Source of the DNA: Xenorhabdus sp014467285
GTDB taxonomy: Bacteria; Pseudomonadota; Gammaproteobacteria; Enterobacterales; Enterobacteriaceae
NCBI RefSeq assembly: GCF_014467285.1
Contig: NZ_NKHR01000009.1
Coordinates: 96,677 to 160,676, forward strand
Length of the DNA stretch: 64,000 nt
Reading direction: 5' to 3'
Shown: piece by piece, positions 44,700 through 53,773 of the stretch
How the letters are laid out: every line of letters starts with the position of its first letter
How positions within the stretch are numbered: the first letter of the stretch is position 1
The notes under the pieces: model-generated
Databases searched by the model: none
The model's input: the letters and a program-made list of their open reading frames with translations, nothing else
Told to the model about the DNA's origin: nothing
Made by a program: the position numbers and the translations under genes

Positions 44700-45805
44700 A
44701 CAGAAATGTTTTTATCCTGCTAGCCTTCCTGCTGTTACCCACTTTCAGTTTTTGTTTAGAAAATAGTGCATTAGAAAACAATTTATTAGAAAACAATACA
44801 GAGGAAGAGCCAATTTTCGAAATGCCAGTGAGAAACCCATTCTTGCCTCCCGTAACCCCAAAAGAGGACGATACTGATTTTTCTTTGGTCGAACATAATG
44901 AACAAGAACAGGAGATCGAATATCAAGCAATAGCCCTGCAATATGCCGATGCAGGGCAGATTGCAGAACAATTACAGAAAAATCTTCCGGCCCTGCTGAC
45001 AAAATGGGGGAAGGTTGAACACGATCCTTTAACCAACAGCTTGATATTAGAAGATAAGTTTGATGCTATTACCCGTATCAAAAATTGGCTGAAAGAAGTC
45101 GATACTCCAAAACAACAAGTACAGATTACTGCTCATATTGTTACTAGCAGCAGGGAAGCCCTGCACGAACTTGGCATTCATTGGGGCATGATCGCAGATC
45201 CGCTGAATCGCTCAATAGGTCTAAACCGCTTGAATCTACATCAGCCCGCAGGTATTCAGCGCCATCGATTAGTACTGAATACTGCCCGTATCCACTCAAA
45301 CCTGTTGGAAATGGAGCTGAGTGCACTGGAACAAGAAAACCAGCTCGATATCATTGCCAGCCCGCGGCTGACCGCTTCACATCAACAGCCCGCCAGTATC
45401 AAACAAGGTTCAGACATTCCTTATGTTATTCAACAGAAGGGAAAAACAACCATTCAATTCAAAGAAGCGGTATTAGGTATGGAAGTTACCCCACATATTT
45501 TAAGGCAGGGGAAAATTCGCCTGGCATTGAAAATTAGCCAGAACGCGCCCGGCTTTCCCATAAATCAGGGAGGAAATGAAAACCTGGCCATTGATAAACA
45601 AGAAATTATGACTCAAGTTACGATCAGAAACGGGGAAACCTTGATTCTGGGCGGGATTTTTCAACAGAAAAAAGGCGCAAACCTGCAAAAAGTCCCCTAC
45701 TTATCAGAAATTCCTCTATTAGGTTCATTATTTAACCAAAAAGGAGAACAACACAGCCGAAGAGAACTCGTAATTTTTATTACACCTCAACTGAGTGATA
45801 TTTAA
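44696..45805 (+). CDS. hofQ: HofQ-like secretin, shortened, with a HofP-like N-terminus
   Basis: E. coli HofQ (412 residues) is an outer-membrane secretin for DNA uptake. Here the 369-residue protein keeps the N1-like and secretin domains: ALQYADAGQIAEQL, LEMELSALEQENQLDIIASP, IKQGSDIPYVIQ and GETLILGGIFQQKK. It lacks the N-terminal STN/N0 region that precedes ITLQYADAGE in E. coli. In its place, after a signal peptide, is EMPVRNPFLPPVTP, like the RDPF-x-P motif of HofP (PilP). No separate hofP is present between hofO and this gene. An in-frame deletion fusing the start of hofP to hofQ is the simplest reading. Function may be impaired. Confidence 0.85.
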   Translation: MNRNVFILLAFLLLPTFSFCLENSALENNLLENNTEEEPIFEMPVRNPFLPPVTPKEDDTDFSLVEHNEQEQEIEYQAIALQYADAGQIAEQLQKNLPALLTKWGKVEHDPLTNSLILEDKFDAITRIKNWLKEVDTPKQQVQITAHIVTSSREALHELGIHWGMIADPLNRSIGLNRLNLHQPAGIQRHRLVLNTARIHSNLLEMELSALEQENQLDIIASPRLTASHQQPASIKQGSDIPYVIQQKGKTTIQFKEAVLGMEVTPHILRQGKIRLALKISQNAPGFPINQGGNENLAIDKQEIMTQVTIRNGETLILGGIFQQKKGANLQKVPYLSEIPLLGSLFNQKGEQHSRRELVIFITPQLSDI

Positions 45806-46197
45806 TCAAATAAAAAATATTCATTTTAAATCAAAATATTAATAAAAGTAATTGTGCTTTTTTTGTCAGTTAGCCGACCATTTTTCTTGGTATGGCCTGT
45901 TTATGGATTTGACGCTGAGAGTAATTTAGCATACAAGGATTAACTAATTGAGTGAGCAGGTCTAACATCACAAGTCAGAGTCTATACATACTAGGCTCTC
46001 AATCAACCCGCAAAGCATGAGCCAGATAACAGAGACTCGTGCCAAATTTATATAGTTGCAATACAGGTTGATGTGCTGAGATAATTTTCCTATCTGATCT
46101 CACATTCTCACTCATGAGGTTTCAGTTTAGGTCCCGCGGCTAATCTGATTGGCGGGGCGGGTTATCATTAACAAATAGTCTTAGTAATACCAAAAAC
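45806..46197. promoter_or_regulatory. Upstream region of aroK
   Basis: These 392 bases separate the hof operon from aroK-aroB. No gene is seen. They presumably contain the aroK promoters. The GC-rich run near 46135-46165 (CCGCGGCTAATCTGATTGGC) is conspicuous in AT-rich surroundings. The start at 46198 has only a weak ribosome binding site. Confidence 0.35.
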
Positions 46198-46719
46198 ATG
46201 GCAGAGAAACGCAATATCTTTCTGGTTGGGCCTATGGGTGCCGGCAAAAGCACTATTGGTCGTCAGTTAGCTCAGCAACTCAATATGGAGTTTTACGACT
46301 CTGATCAAGAAATTGAGCGACGTACCGGAGCTGACGTGGGCTGGGTATTTGATGTGGAAGGCGAAGAAGGCTTCCGCGACCGCGAAGAAAAAATAATTAA
46401 CGAACTGACTGAAAAACAAGGCATCGTATTGGCTACCGGAGGGGGTTCCGTTAAATCAAAAGAAACCCGCAATCGCCTGTCTGCCCGTGGTGTGGTCGTC
46501 TATTTAGAAACAACCATCGAAAAACAGTTAGCTCGTACCCAGCGCGATAAAAAACGCCCTTTACTTCAGGTTGATGCACCAGCACGAGAAGTTTTAGAAA
46601 ATTTGGCTGATGAGCGCAATCCTCTTTACGAGGAAATTGCTGACGTGACTATTCGTACGGATGAGCAAAGCGCCAAAGTCGTCGCTAACCAAATCATTGA
46701 ATTACTGGAAAAAAACTGA
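46198..46719 (+). CDS. aroK: Shikimate kinase I
   Basis: The enzyme phosphorylates shikimate at the 3-hydroxyl in aromatic amino-acid synthesis. The 173 residues equal the E. coli length. The P-loop is GPMGAGKSTIGRQL. Shikimate-binding residues lie in FYDSDQEIERRTG and in LATGGGSVKSKETR, and the lid has RDKKRPLLQ. It is the first gene of the aroK-aroB-damX-dam-rpe-gph-trpS superoperon, which keeps the E. coli order. Confidence 0.97.
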   Translation: MAEKRNIFLVGPMGAGKSTIGRQLAQQLNMEFYDSDQEIERRTGADVGWVFDVEGEEGFRDREEKIINELTEKQGIVLATGGGSVKSKETRNRLSARGVVVYLETTIEKQLARTQRDKKRPLLQVDAPAREVLENLADERNPLYEEIADVTIRTDEQSAKVVANQIIELLEKN

Positions 46720-46764
46720 TTATAGCGAGTCCGCACGGCGGCAAGCGATAAGGCGAAAGCTGAT

Positions 46765-47862
46765 ATGGAACAAGTGACTGTTACGTTAGGTGAAAGAAGC
46801 TACCCAATTACCATAGCCGAAGGGCTATTTTCTGACAATGAGGCGTTCAAGCCCCTGCAAGCCGGCCAGCAAGTCATGATAGTGACCAATGAAACGCTTG
46901 CTCCCCTGTATCTTGAACAGGTGAAATCCACATTGCAGAGAATGGATCTTCGGGTAAATGAAGTTATCTTGCCTGACGGCGAGCAGTACAAATCGCTTTT
47001 TGTGCTTAATGACATCTTTTCCGCCCTGCTGGAAAATAATCATGGTCGTGACACAACACTTATCGCTCTCGGTGGTGGTGTAATCGGTGATATGACGGGA
47101 TTTGCCGCAGCCAGCTATCAACGCGGCGCTCGTTTTATCCAAATACCCACCACGCTACTTTCTCAGGTTGACTCCTCTGTCGGTGGAAAAACAGGAGTCA
47201 ACCATCCCCTCGGCAAAAACATGATAGGGGCTTTTTATCAGCCTGCATCTGTTGTTGTCGATCTCAATTGTTTGAAAACATTGCCCGCCCAAGAATTGTA
47301 CTCAGGACTGGCTGAAGTCATTAAATACGGCGTCATTCTGGACGGTGAATTCTTTCGTTGGCTTGAAGATAATATTGAGAAATTACTGGTTCTCGATAAT
47401 CAATCAATGGCTTATTGCATTCGTCGCTGCTGTGAACTCAAAGCGTTAGTCGTAGCGGCAGATGAACAAGAACGCAATGGAATGCGGGCGCTGTTAAACC
47501 TCGGCCATACCTTTGGACATGCGATTGAAGCTGAAATGGGTTATGGCGTCTGGCTACATGGTCAGGCTGTTGCTGCCGGCATGGTGATGGCAGCACGGGC
47601 ATCTGAACTTGTCGGCACATTCTCAAAACAAGAGACCCTGCGCATTATCCGTTTACTTGAACGGGCAAAATTACCGATCAGCGGCCCTGCCGAAATGTCT
47701 CCTGATGCCTACCTTCCTCACATGATGCGTGATAAAAAAATCTCCGCAGGAAAACTACATCTCGTGCTACCCACCGCTATTGGGGAGGCAAAACTTCGCT
47801 CTGATATTGGGCAGGAAGTGATACTGGATGCCATTCGCCTATGTCAGCCATCCACCAGCTAA
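46765..47862 (+). CDS. aroB: 3-dehydroquinate synthase
   Basis: This NAD- and zinc-dependent enzyme closes the ring of DAHP in the shikimate pathway. The 365 residues compare with 362 in E. coli. Motifs include LIALGGGVIGDMTGFAAASY, PTTLLSQVDSSVGGKTGVNH and the metal ligands in LNLGHTFGHAIEAEM. It lies 45 bases after aroK. The 263 bases before damX carry a degenerate inverted repeat (CAAGTTGC...GCAACAACTTG) near 47887-47938. Confidence 0.97.
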   Translation: MEQVTVTLGERSYPITIAEGLFSDNEAFKPLQAGQQVMIVTNETLAPLYLEQVKSTLQRMDLRVNEVILPDGEQYKSLFVLNDIFSALLENNHGRDTTLIALGGGVIGDMTGFAAASYQRGARFIQIPTTLLSQVDSSVGGKTGVNHPLGKNMIGAFYQPASVVVDLNCLKTLPAQELYSGLAEVIKYGVILDGEFFRWLEDNIEKLLVLDNQSMAYCIRRCCELKALVVAADEQERNGMRALLNLGHTFGHAIEAEMGYGVWLHGQAVAAGMVMAARASELVGTFSKQETLRIIRLLERAKLPISGPAEMSPDAYLPHMMRDKKISAGKLHLVLPTAIGEAKLRSDIGQEVILDAIRLCQPSTS

Positions 47863-48125
47863 TTCCACGATTTTATTCATAAATTTCAAGTTGCGGCTCA
47901 GCAGTGAGTGAAAGTTATTGTCAAAGCAACAACTTGGAAGATGAAGGGAATATCTGGATGTGGCAAAATTCTCTCTGAGGATAAAAGCTGAATGATGAAT
48001 CATTCTCTAGCTGTTATGCTATAAGATAGCTACATTATCAGACAGAACTTTATCGGTTTTAGTTAGGTCAGACTGCCAAACCTCTTAAATAACAATTGGC
48101 AGTATTATCTCTGTCGGGAGGGCAT

Positions 48126-49073
48126 ATGGACGAATTAAAATCAGAAAACAAACAACAAACAGAAAACGAATTTAAGCCTGATACGTCTGATCGCAGCCCT
48201 CAGCGATCCAGAAAACAATCTAATCAACCCAAACTGGCTGTATCTCGTCAGCAAATGATGATTGGTGTTGGTATTCTGGTACTTTTGCTTCTGATTATTG
48301 CTATCAGTTCTGCATTAAAATCACCCACTGAGCATGAAAAGCAGCAATCTTCAGAGGCAACGGAAAAGAGTATCGATCTTTCTGGATCTTCTTCACTTTC
48401 CCCTGACACTCAAGGTAGTGAACAGTCTGAAGATAAAGCCCCCCCAGCTAATGAATCCTCAATCAATGGCCCTCGTGAAATCAGCCCACCGCCAGTAAGT
48501 AGTACTCCAAGTAAAGATCTTGCTCCGGCAACCGGAACGGGTGGTTACAACCAACGTATAGAATTGCCCGGTGATATCACTGATGCTTTGAATCAGCAGC
48601 AAAGCAACATTAATCACTCAGTACAAAAAGACTTGACGCCACCACCGATCAAACCAACCGCTACTCCGCAAAAAACGGAGAAAATGACGCCTCCTAAAAT
48701 AGAAAAAGAAAGCCAGTCTAAGGCAGCAACTAAACCTGTCTCGGGCAATAATCAGGCTACTCACAATAGTCACGTTAATGCAAAAAGTGCAGGTGGCGAC
48801 TTACTAAAAGCCCCGGCAAACCGATTCACTCTCCAACTGAGCAGCGCGAGCCGCTCCGATACCTTAATTGCTTTCGCGAAAAAACATAACCTTAATAACT
48901 ACAGGGTTTATGAAACCAAACGTGACGGTAAGGCATGGTTTATCTTGATTCATGGTAACTACGGTTCAGTTTCTGATGCTAAAATCGCCATTTCCTCACT
49001 CCCTGCGGAAGTTCAGGCGAAAAAACCGTGGGTCAGAAAACTACAACAGGTTCAGCAAGATCTGAAAAGATAA
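48126..49073 (+). CDS. damX: Cell-division protein DamX (SPOR domain)
   Basis: DamX is a bitopic inner-membrane protein that goes to the septum through its C-terminal SPOR domain, which binds denuded peptidoglycan. The frame extends to 48096; the ATG at 48126 with GGAGG before it gives MDELKSENKQ, the family start. A membrane helix is at about residues 46-62 (MMIGVGILVLLLLIIAIS), followed by a Ser/Pro/Lys-rich linker and SPOR from about residue 235 (FTLQLSSASR). At 315 residues it is much shorter than E. coli DamX (428), with the loss in the cytoplasmic and linker parts. Confidence 0.93.
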   Translation: MDELKSENKQQTENEFKPDTSDRSPQRSRKQSNQPKLAVSRQQMMIGVGILVLLLLIIAISSALKSPTEHEKQQSSEATEKSIDLSGSSSLSPDTQGSEQSEDKAPPANESSINGPREISPPPVSSTPSKDLAPATGTGGYNQRIELPGDITDALNQQQSNINHSVQKDLTPPPIKPTATPQKTEKMTPPKIEKESQSKAATKPVSGNNQATHNSHVNAKSAGGDLLKAPANRFTLQLSSASRSDTLIAFAKKHNLNNYRVYETKRDGKAWFILIHGNYGSVSDAKIAISSLPAEVQAKKPWVRKLQQVQQDLKR

Positions 49074-49158
49074 AACTATTTTGATTAGGCGCTGATATGC
49101 AGTCCTAAACAGAGTACAATCTGCGGCTCTGAAATTATTGAATAACTAATTTGACGGC

Positions 49159-49977
49159 ATGAAAAAAAAACGCGCTTTCTTAAAATGGGCCGGTGGAAAA
49201 TACCCCTTGGTAGATGATATTAAACGTCATCTGCCAGAGGGCGATTGCTTGATTGAGCCATTTGTTGGCGCAGGCTCGGTATTCCTGAATACCGATTATG
49301 ATTCTTACATTTTGTCAGATATCAATAGTGATCTGATCAATCTGTACGACACCGTAAAATCTCGTGCGGATGAGTTTATTAATCATGCCCGTCCATTATT
49401 TTCATCGGAATACAACAATTCCGAAAACTTCTATCGCCTGAGAGAAGAGTTCAACAAAAGCAAAGATCCCTTTCGCCGCAGTATGTTGTTTCTTTATCTC
49501 AACCGACACTGCTATAACGGTCTTTGCCGGTATAATTCACGGGGTGAGTTCAACGTTCCTTTCGGGCGCTATAAAAAACCTTATTTTCCTGAACATGAGC
49601 TTTACTGGTTTGCCGAAAAATCCCGGAAGGCGACTTTTATCTGCCAACATTACGAAGTCGCACTAAACAACGCGCCAAAAGGTTCGGTGGTTTATTGTGA
49701 TCCCCCGTATGCACCACTTTCGGCTACGGCTAATTTTACAGCCTACCATACAAATAGCTTTAATCTTCTTGATCAGGAAAATCTGGCACAAATCGCCTAT
49801 TATCTCTCGTCTCAACAAGGCATTCCGGTGCTCATTTCCAATCACGACACGCCGATGACACGAGATTGGTATCATCAGGCTTCCCTTTACATTGTTAAAG
49901 CCCGCCGGACAATCAGTAGAAATATTCTTGCCCGAAGTAAAGTTGATGAGCTTTTGGCGTTATACTGCCAGAAATAA
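49159..49977 (+). CDS. dam: DNA adenine methyltransferase Dam
   Basis: Dam methylates the adenine of GATC, guiding mismatch repair and replication timing. The 272 residues compare with 278 in E. coli. The SAM-binding motifs are FLKWAGGKYPLVDDI and EPFVGAGSVFLNTDY, and the catalytic DPPY is in VVYCDPPYAPLS. The segment LNRHCYNGLCRYNSRGEFNV is typical of the target-recognition region. The gene is followed by rpe after a 58-base spacer. Confidence 0.97.
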   Translation: MKKKRAFLKWAGGKYPLVDDIKRHLPEGDCLIEPFVGAGSVFLNTDYDSYILSDINSDLINLYDTVKSRADEFINHARPLFSSEYNNSENFYRLREEFNKSKDPFRRSMLFLYLNRHCYNGLCRYNSRGEFNVPFGRYKKPYFPEHELYWFAEKSRKATFICQHYEVALNNAPKGSVVYCDPPYAPLSATANFTAYHTNSFNLLDQENLAQIAYYLSSQQGIPVLISNHDTPMTRDWYHQASLYIVKARRTISRNILARSKVDELLALYCQK

Positions 49978-50035
49978 GTGAGGCTTCCTGTCCCTGAAAT
50001 AACAGGGATAAAACAATGAATTGGAGAAGATAATA

Positions 50036-50713
50036 ATGAAGAAAGACTTTCTGATCGCCCCATCCATTCTATCCGCAGATTTTGCCCGATTAGGTGAAGA
50101 TACCGCTAAAGTTTTGGAAGCAGGCGCTGATGTTGTGCACTTTGATGTCATGGATAACCATTACGTACCAAATTTGACTATTGGCCCAATGGTCTGTCAG
50201 GCGCTACGCGATTATGGTATCACCGCACCAATTGATGTTCACCTGATGGTAAAACCGGTTGATCGAATTATCCCTGATTTTGCCAAAGCAGGTGCTACCT
50301 ATATTACTTTTCATCCTGAAGCGAGCGAACATATCGATCGCACCTTACAACTTATCAAGGAACATGGCTGTAAAGCTGGCTTGGTTTTCAATCCTGCTAC
50401 GCCTCTCAGATACCTTGATTATGTATTGGATAAACTGGATGTGATTCTCCTGATGTCTGTTAACCCAGGCTTCGGCGGTCAGTCTTTCATCCCTGAGACA
50501 CTGAACAAACTACGTCAAGTACGCAAAATCATTGATGACAGCGGGTACGATATCCGTCTTGAAGTTGATGGTGGCATTAAGCCTAATAATATTGCCGCGG
50601 CTGCTCAGGCTGGTGCTGATATGTTTGTTGCTGGCTCTGCTATTTTCAGTCAGCCGGATTATAAAGCCGTTGTTAATGAGATGCGTCGCGAATTATCAAA
50701 GGTAGCGCCATGA
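50036..50713 (+). CDS. rpe: Ribulose-phosphate 3-epimerase
   Basis: The enzyme interconverts ribulose 5-phosphate and xylulose 5-phosphate in the pentose phosphate pathway. The ATG at 50036 after GGAGAAG gives 225 residues, the E. coli length, with MKKDFLIAPSILSADFARLG. The TIM-barrel metal and catalytic residues lie in VHFDVMDNHYVPNLTIGP, PIDVHLMV and LEVDGGIKPNN, and the loop VNPGFGGQSFIP is conserved. It overlaps gph by four bases. Confidence 0.97.
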   Translation: MKKDFLIAPSILSADFARLGEDTAKVLEAGADVVHFDVMDNHYVPNLTIGPMVCQALRDYGITAPIDVHLMVKPVDRIIPDFAKAGATYITFHPEASEHIDRTLQLIKEHGCKAGLVFNPATPLRYLDYVLDKLDVILLMSVNPGFGGQSFIPETLNKLRQVRKIIDDSGYDIRLEVDGGIKPNNIAAAAQAGADMFVAGSAIFSQPDYKAVVNEMRRELSKVAP

Positions 50714-51432
50714 CAAATAACGTAGTAGAAGGAATTCGTGCCATTGCATTTGATCTGGATGGCACACTGGTGGACAGTGCCAGCGGTCTGGCAGATGCGT
50801 TGGATCAAGCCCTGATAGCCAAGGGCTTGCCCACTGCGGGCAAAGAGCGAGTTGCTATTTGGATAGGCAACGGGGCGGATGTCATGGTTGAACGCGCACT
50901 AAAATGGGCGGGTGTTGAAACGTCTCCTGAATTGCACCAAGAAACCCGCAAACTGTTTGATGCGTTTTATGAAACCAGCGTCACCACAGGTAGCCAACTG
51001 TTTCCTCATGTAAAAGAGACGTTGGCAGAACTGGCAAAACACAATTTGCCCATGGCGATTATCACGAATAAGCCCACTCCTTTTATTGCCCCATTGCTGG
51101 AATCATTGGGTATCAGTGAATACTTTTCATTGGTGTTGGGCGGTGATGATGTTAAAGAGAAGAAACCACATCCTGCACCGCTGTATCTAACAATGGGTAT
51201 GTTTGGCCTACATAAAGAAGAATTGCTTTTTGTGGGTGATTCTCGTAATGATATTTTGGCAGCACAAGCCGCAGGCTGTCCTTGCGTTGGTTTGACCTAT
51301 GGATATAACTACGGAGAATCTATAGCATTAAGCCAGCCAAATTATGTATTAGACCATTTTCCGGATCTACTTCAAACGATTGGACTATCCACTTTGAAAC
51401 TATTATCCACTCTGAAAAGACAGGAAGCTTAA
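50710..51432 (+). CDS. gph: Phosphoglycolate phosphatase
   Basis: This HAD phosphatase removes 2-phosphoglycolate formed during DNA repair. The 240 residues compare with 252 in E. coli. The nucleophile motif is AFDLDGTLVDSASG, motif II is AIITNKPTPF, and motif III/IV is KKPHPAPLYL with FVGDSRNDILAA. Its start overlaps the rpe stop (ATGA), and trpS starts five bases after its stop. Confidence 0.96.
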   Translation: MTNNVVEGIRAIAFDLDGTLVDSASGLADALDQALIAKGLPTAGKERVAIWIGNGADVMVERALKWAGVETSPELHQETRKLFDAFYETSVTTGSQLFPHVKETLAELAKHNLPMAIITNKPTPFIAPLLESLGISEYFSLVLGGDDVKEKKPHPAPLYLTMGMFGLHKEELLFVGDSRNDILAAQAAGCPCVGLTYGYNYGESIALSQPNYVLDHFPDLLQTIGLSTLKLLSTLKRQEA

Positions 51433-51436
51433 TAAA

Positions 51437-52471
51437 ATGAATGAACCCACTGTAATGAAATCGAACTCCCAAAAACCTATTGTATTCAGCGGTGCACAAC
51501 CTTCCGGTGAATTGACCATCGGTAACTATATGGGGGCATTGCGTCAGTGGGTAAAAATGCAAGATGAATATGATTGCATCTACTGCATCGTTAACCAGCA
51601 TGCCATTACCGTGCGCCAAGATCCCGATGAACTGAGAAAACGCACTCTGGATACGCTGGCGCTTTACCTTGCTTGTGGTATCGATCCAAAGAAAAGCACC
51701 ATTTTTGTTCAGTCACATGTTCCACAACATACTCAGTTGGCCTGGGTACTGAACTGTTACGCCTATTTCGGTGAACTCAGCCGTATGACTCAGTTTAAGG
51801 ATAAATCTGCCCGTCATTCAGAAAATATTAATGCGGGCCTGTTTGATTATCCTGTTCTGATGGCCGCTGATATTTTACTTTATCAGGCCAATCAGATCCC
51901 TGTGGGCATTGACCAGAAACAACACCTTGAGTTGACCCGTGATTTGGCACTGCGTTTTAACGCCTTATATGGTGATATCTTCACTGTCCCAGAGCCATTC
52001 ATTCCAAAAGAGGGCGCTCGCGTGATGGCATTGCAAGATCCGGGCAAGAAAATGTCGAAGTCGGATGATAACCATAGTAACTTCATCGCATTGCTTGAAG
52101 ATCCAAAATCTGTCGCCAAGAAAATCAAACGTGCCGTTACAGATTCTGAAGAGCCACCTCGTGTACGCTATGACCTGGAAAATAAACCTGGTGTTTCTAA
52201 CTTACTGGATATTCTTGCTGGCGTCACAGGCAAAACTATCCCTGAGTTGGAAGCTGAGTTTGAAGGCAAAATGTATGGTCATTTAAAAGGGGCGGTTGCT
52301 GATGCCGTATGTGAAATGTTAACTGGCTTACAAGAGCGTTTCCACCATTTCCGTAATGATGAAGCATTGCTTAACCAAATCATGGCAGAAGGGGCAGCTA
52401 AAGCTCAGGCTCGTGCTCAGGCAACTTTGGATAAAGTTTATGAAGCAGTAGGGCTTATTGCTCATCCGTAA
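51437..52471 (+). CDS. trpS: Tryptophanyl-tRNA synthetase
   Basis: This class I enzyme charges tRNA-Trp. The HIGH-like motif is in GAQPSGELTIGNYMGALRQW, and the KMSKS loop is GKKMSKSDDN. Compared with E. coli (334 residues) this one has a ten-residue N-terminal extension (344). The ATG at 51437 has AGGAAG at a suitable distance; an ATG at 51455 is possible. It is the last gene of the aroK superoperon, with a strong terminator after it. Confidence 0.97.
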   Translation: MNEPTVMKSNSQKPIVFSGAQPSGELTIGNYMGALRQWVKMQDEYDCIYCIVNQHAITVRQDPDELRKRTLDTLALYLACGIDPKKSTIFVQSHVPQHTQLAWVLNCYAYFGELSRMTQFKDKSARHSENINAGLFDYPVLMAADILLYQANQIPVGIDQKQHLELTRDLALRFNALYGDIFTVPEPFIPKEGARVMALQDPGKKMSKSDDNHSNFIALLEDPKSVAKKIKRAVTDSEEPPRVRYDLENKPGVSNLLDILAGVTGKTIPELEAEFEGKMYGHLKGAVADAVCEMLTGLQERFHHFRNDEALLNQIMAEGAAKAQARAQATLDKVYEAVGLIAHP

Positions 52472-52485
52472 TCATGTTATTCATC

Positions 52486-52520
52486 GCCAAAGGTGATCAA
52501 TAGATCGCCTTTGGCTTTTT
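52486..52520 (+). terminator. Rho-independent terminator after trpS
   Basis: A 13-bp stem with one mismatch, GCCAAAGG.GATC/GATC.CCTTTGGC (52486-52498 with 52503-52515), is followed by TTTTT, 14 bases after the trpS stop. Confidence 0.92.
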
Positions 52521-52585
52521 GGTAGTTTCCTTTGACATATTCATAAGACCTTCGAACATAAAGTAGAAAAAAATCAATAAAACGA

Positions 52586-53773
52586 TTATTTTTTATTTTT
52601 CACCGTCGCCCAATCAGCTTTAGTATCAACCTTTTTAAACATTAAATCTAAGCCACTATTCATTTGCCAATTTCTAGGAGGACTAATAAAATCAATTTCA
52701 TGTTGATTATCCAGCTCTTTATTTTTAACTATAGAAAAAAGCTCTTGATAAGACTGTGGCCCTGTCATATCGACAGTTAAATCAAGACGGCGACATCTAC
52801 GATACGAAGGTGTGTTCATAGAAGGTAAATGAGGAACAATCCCCGTTCTCCATTTAGAGCTTAATGTTTTATCCTCTTGATTATAAGTATACTTTTTAAT
52901 ATTACAGGCAATAAAAACTAAAAGAGCCATGATTTTTTCTGATCGGGGTTGTGCAGCAATAATGCCATTTGAAAACTCATTATAAACTAATTTTTTTATT
53001 CGACAGGCATCAAGATATCTTATATTCCATTTTTCATCACTCTGGCTTACTCTTCCCCATCCCATTCCATGACAATCACCAAAACCTATATCCGATTTAA
53101 GCTCTAATTTTTCAAACCTTGCTCTTCGATTAAAGCGCTTTTCGATAGGTAAATTTTGACCAAAGCAGTAAGATTGCATATATTTTATATCTGAATCAGT
53201 GAGTTCAACATCAACATCAAGATATATCCCGCCTTCCATATACAAAATAACCAAACGCGCAATATCACTGGCAGAGGCATAGTTTTTAAAATCACCATGT
53301 AACTGAAGATGAAATATATGATGTAAGAATCTTATTACCTTAGAATAATCATTAGAACGCACACCAGAACTGGTTGGATGAAATATACGATGTAAAAAAC
53401 TCATTCTCGTAGAGTCATTATTATAACGTACACCAAGATTGGTTAATTCAGCTCTTTTCTTCTCGTACAAATCACGTGTAAAATCGGTATCAATAAGAGA
53501 TGAAGAGTGATTTATTAAGAAATTAAATGCCGTTTCAATATCTCTATATACAAATTGATTTCCAAATAACTCCCCAATATCAAGAACAACATCATTATAC
53601 TTAAAGTTAATATTTATTAATCTATTCAATATTAATGATTTAACATTTTTTAGCCCCCAAATATTAACTTCAAAACCAGGATTCTCAGATTTTATCGCAA
53701 TGATACGCCTTAAATCTTTCTCGGAAATTTTACTTCCAACCCAAAAATAATGAATTTTTTTTGGAATCTTCAT
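52586..53773 (-). CDS. GT44/TcdB-like glycosyltransferase, putative toxin or effector
   Basis: The 395-residue protein resembles the sugar-binding DXD glycosyltransferases of large clostridial toxins and related effectors. KKIHYFWVGSKISEKDLRRI near the N-terminus is the usual first strand with its Trp. ASASDIARLVILYMEGGIYL leads into the DXD motif, with Asp186 and Asp188 binding metal and UDP-sugar. Substrates in the toxins are host Rho/Ras GTPases; here the target is unknown. Residues 114-136 and 137-159 are tandem copies. There is no signal peptide, so delivery would need a secretion system. It is AT-rich and inserted after trpS on the opposite strand. OCH1-like sugar transferases are an alternative. 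Confidence 0.75.
   Translation of the reverse strand: MKIPKKIHYFWVGSKISEKDLRRIIAIKSENPGFEVNIWGLKNVKSLILNRLININFKYNDVVLDIGELFGNQFVYRDIETAFNFLINHSSSLIDTDFTRDLYEKKRAELTNLGVRYNNDSTRMSFLHRIFHPTSSGVRSNDYSKVIRFLHHIFHLQLHGDFKNYASASDIARLVILYMEGGIYLDVDVELTDSDIKYMQSYCFGQNLPIEKRFNRRARFEKLELKSDIGFGDCHGMGWGRVSQSDEKWNIRYLDACRIKKLVYNEFSNGIIAAQPRSEKIMALLVFIACNIKKYTYNQEDKTLSSKWRTGIVPHLPSMNTPSYRRCRRLDLTVDMTGPQSYQELFSIVKNKELDNQHEIDFISPPRNWQMNSGLDLMFKKVDTKADWATVKNKK
53308..53445. repeat. 69-bp tandem duplication inside the glycosyltransferase gene
   Basis: Two direct copies, 53308-53376 and 53377-53445, are offset by 69 bases and share blocks such as GATGAAATATA and ATGATGTAA/ACGATGTAA. They encode the 23-residue repeats GVRYNNDSTRMSFLHRIFHP and GVRSNDYSKVIRFLHHIFHL with three further residues each. 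The reading frame is preserved. The copies have diverged, so the duplication is not very recent. Confidence 0.8.

Noticed and set aside
47887..47938. Degenerate inverted repeat between aroB and damX
   Set aside because: CAAGTTGC and GCAACAACTTG are similar but imperfect. It could be a remnant of a dispersed repeat, but no second copy was seen in the window.
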